The notes under the pieces were generated by a model. The model saw only the letters and a program-made list of their open reading frames with translations. It was not told the origin of the DNA and did not search any database. A DNA stretch of 7,552 nucleotides from assembly GCA_050943335.1 (NCBI GenBank), contig JBMNOZ010000033.1, positions 1 to 7,552 of the forward strand. The letters are read 5' to 3'. Below, piece by piece: positions 7,419 to 7,552 of the stretch (positions are counted from its first letter, which is position 1; every line of letters starts with the position of its first letter). This DNA is from JBMNOZ01 sp050943335. GTDB taxonomy: Bacteria > Bacillota > Desulfitobacteriia > Desulfitobacteriales > Syntrophobotulaceae. The position numbers and the translations under genes are program-made.

Positions 7419-7424
7419 CCTCCC
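7419..7424 (-). promoter_or_regulatory. SD site that fixes the TTG start of gyrB
   Basis: GGGAGG on the minus strand, exactly eight bases before TTG at 7410. It lies downstream of the other in-frame starts at 7431 and 7455, which lack an SD of their own. The nearby ATG at 7404 is out of frame. Confidence 0.7.
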
Positions 7425-7433
7425 AAAACATGT

Positions 7434-7491
7434 TAGTGTCAAGTAATGTTCGCAAAAACCATCTAAAAAAATCCGTAATGGTTAGCGACTA
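7434..7491 (+). repeat. Diverged repeat, right copy (inverted relative to 56-125)
   Basis: The plus strand from 7434 carries TAGTGT, CAA, TAA, GTTCGCAAAA, ACCATC and AATGGT-AG-GA in the same order as the minus strand of 125-56. Here GTTCGCAAAA runs directly into ACCATC without the extra 13 bases. The inverted repeat AACCAT (7457-7462) and ATGGTT (7478-7483) is the counterpart of the short alternative hairpin in the left copy. The element sits just upstream of gyrB and points away from it. It could be a shared regulatory leader, a remnant of a duplicated intergenic region, or one end of a larger repeat. Confidence 0.45.
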
Positions 7492-7500
7492 ATTGTGATC

Positions 7501-7547
7501 GGGAATCAAGGGCGAGCAAAGCGAGTTCATCTTGACCCTTGAGTCCC
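7501..7547. repeat. GC-richer palindrome of dispersed-repeat type
   Basis: GGGA-A-TCAAGGG (7501-7512) pairs with CCCTTGA-G-TCCC (7536-7547), giving eleven base pairs and one mismatch around a 23-base loop. The loop holds a direct GCGAG repeat (GCGAGCAAAGCGAG). No T-run follows the stem on the minus strand, and on the plus strand only five bases remain before the edge, so a simple terminator is not supported. It is clearly richer in G and C than the AT-rich flanks. The form fits a REP-like or MITE-like intergenic repeat, but only one copy is in the window. Confidence 0.55.
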
Positions 7548-7552
7548 GCAGA

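Noticed and set aside
7434..7439. Perfect -35 hexamer TTGACA on the minus strand upstream of gyrB
   Set aside because: No -10 box occurs 16-18 bases downstream; that stretch is the SD site and start of gyrB, so a transcript from here would lack a leader.
7466..7502. Terminator-like stem (TTAG/CTAA with outer CCG/CGG) before a seven-T run on the minus strand
   Set aside because: The paired segments are short and interrupted by large internal loops, and the stretch is better explained as part of the repeat shared with the left edge.
7463..7552. A minus-strand frame open from the edge to TAG (7465-7463), 29 codons, as the end of an upstream gene
   Set aside because: It runs through the long palindrome, does not resemble a RecF or other expected C-terminus, and 29 open codons at a window edge are weak evidence. 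A partial gene cannot be fully excluded without the right flank.

Overview
The window looks like an origin-proximal housekeeping block from a low-GC Gram-positive bacterium (Bacillota), most likely a clostridial lineage. The grounds are the AT-rich composition, strong Shine-Dalgarno (SD) sites before every gene, a GyrB without the long insertion found in gammaproteobacterial GyrB, and the order gyrB-gyrA-pdxS-serS, which recalls the dnaA-to-serS region of Bacillus and many clostridia. No finer taxonomic call is supported.

Every convincing gene is on the minus strand, so the text reads from right to left. The right edge (7411-7552) is non-coding. It holds a GC-richer palindrome of dispersed-repeat type and one copy of a diverged repeat. 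Then come gyrB (TTG start at 7410), gyrA, pdxS and serS. The gaps are 17, 57 and 44 bases, with no terminator inside and one clear rho-independent terminator after serS (692-717). This looks like one transcription unit that couples DNA supercoiling (gyrase, A2B2), de novo pyridoxal 5'-phosphate synthesis and seryl-tRNA charging. Two expected items are absent. No pdxT glutaminase gene follows pdxS, and the gap before serS is too short for a T-box leader.

Next is a separate small unit: a good sigma-A-type promoter (622-651), a leader of about 110 bases, a 92-residue helical protein of unknown function (225-503), and its own terminator (174-198).

The left edge (1-173) appears to be the leader and start of another minus-strand gene that runs off the window. 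Its leader can form a long hairpin that buries both the SD site and the start codon. A shorter alternative hairpin would leave them free, which suggests a translational switch. This leader resembles, in inverted orientation, the sequence just upstream of gyrB. That resemblance and the switch-like leader are the most unusual signals here. The coding genes themselves look ordinary and intact.
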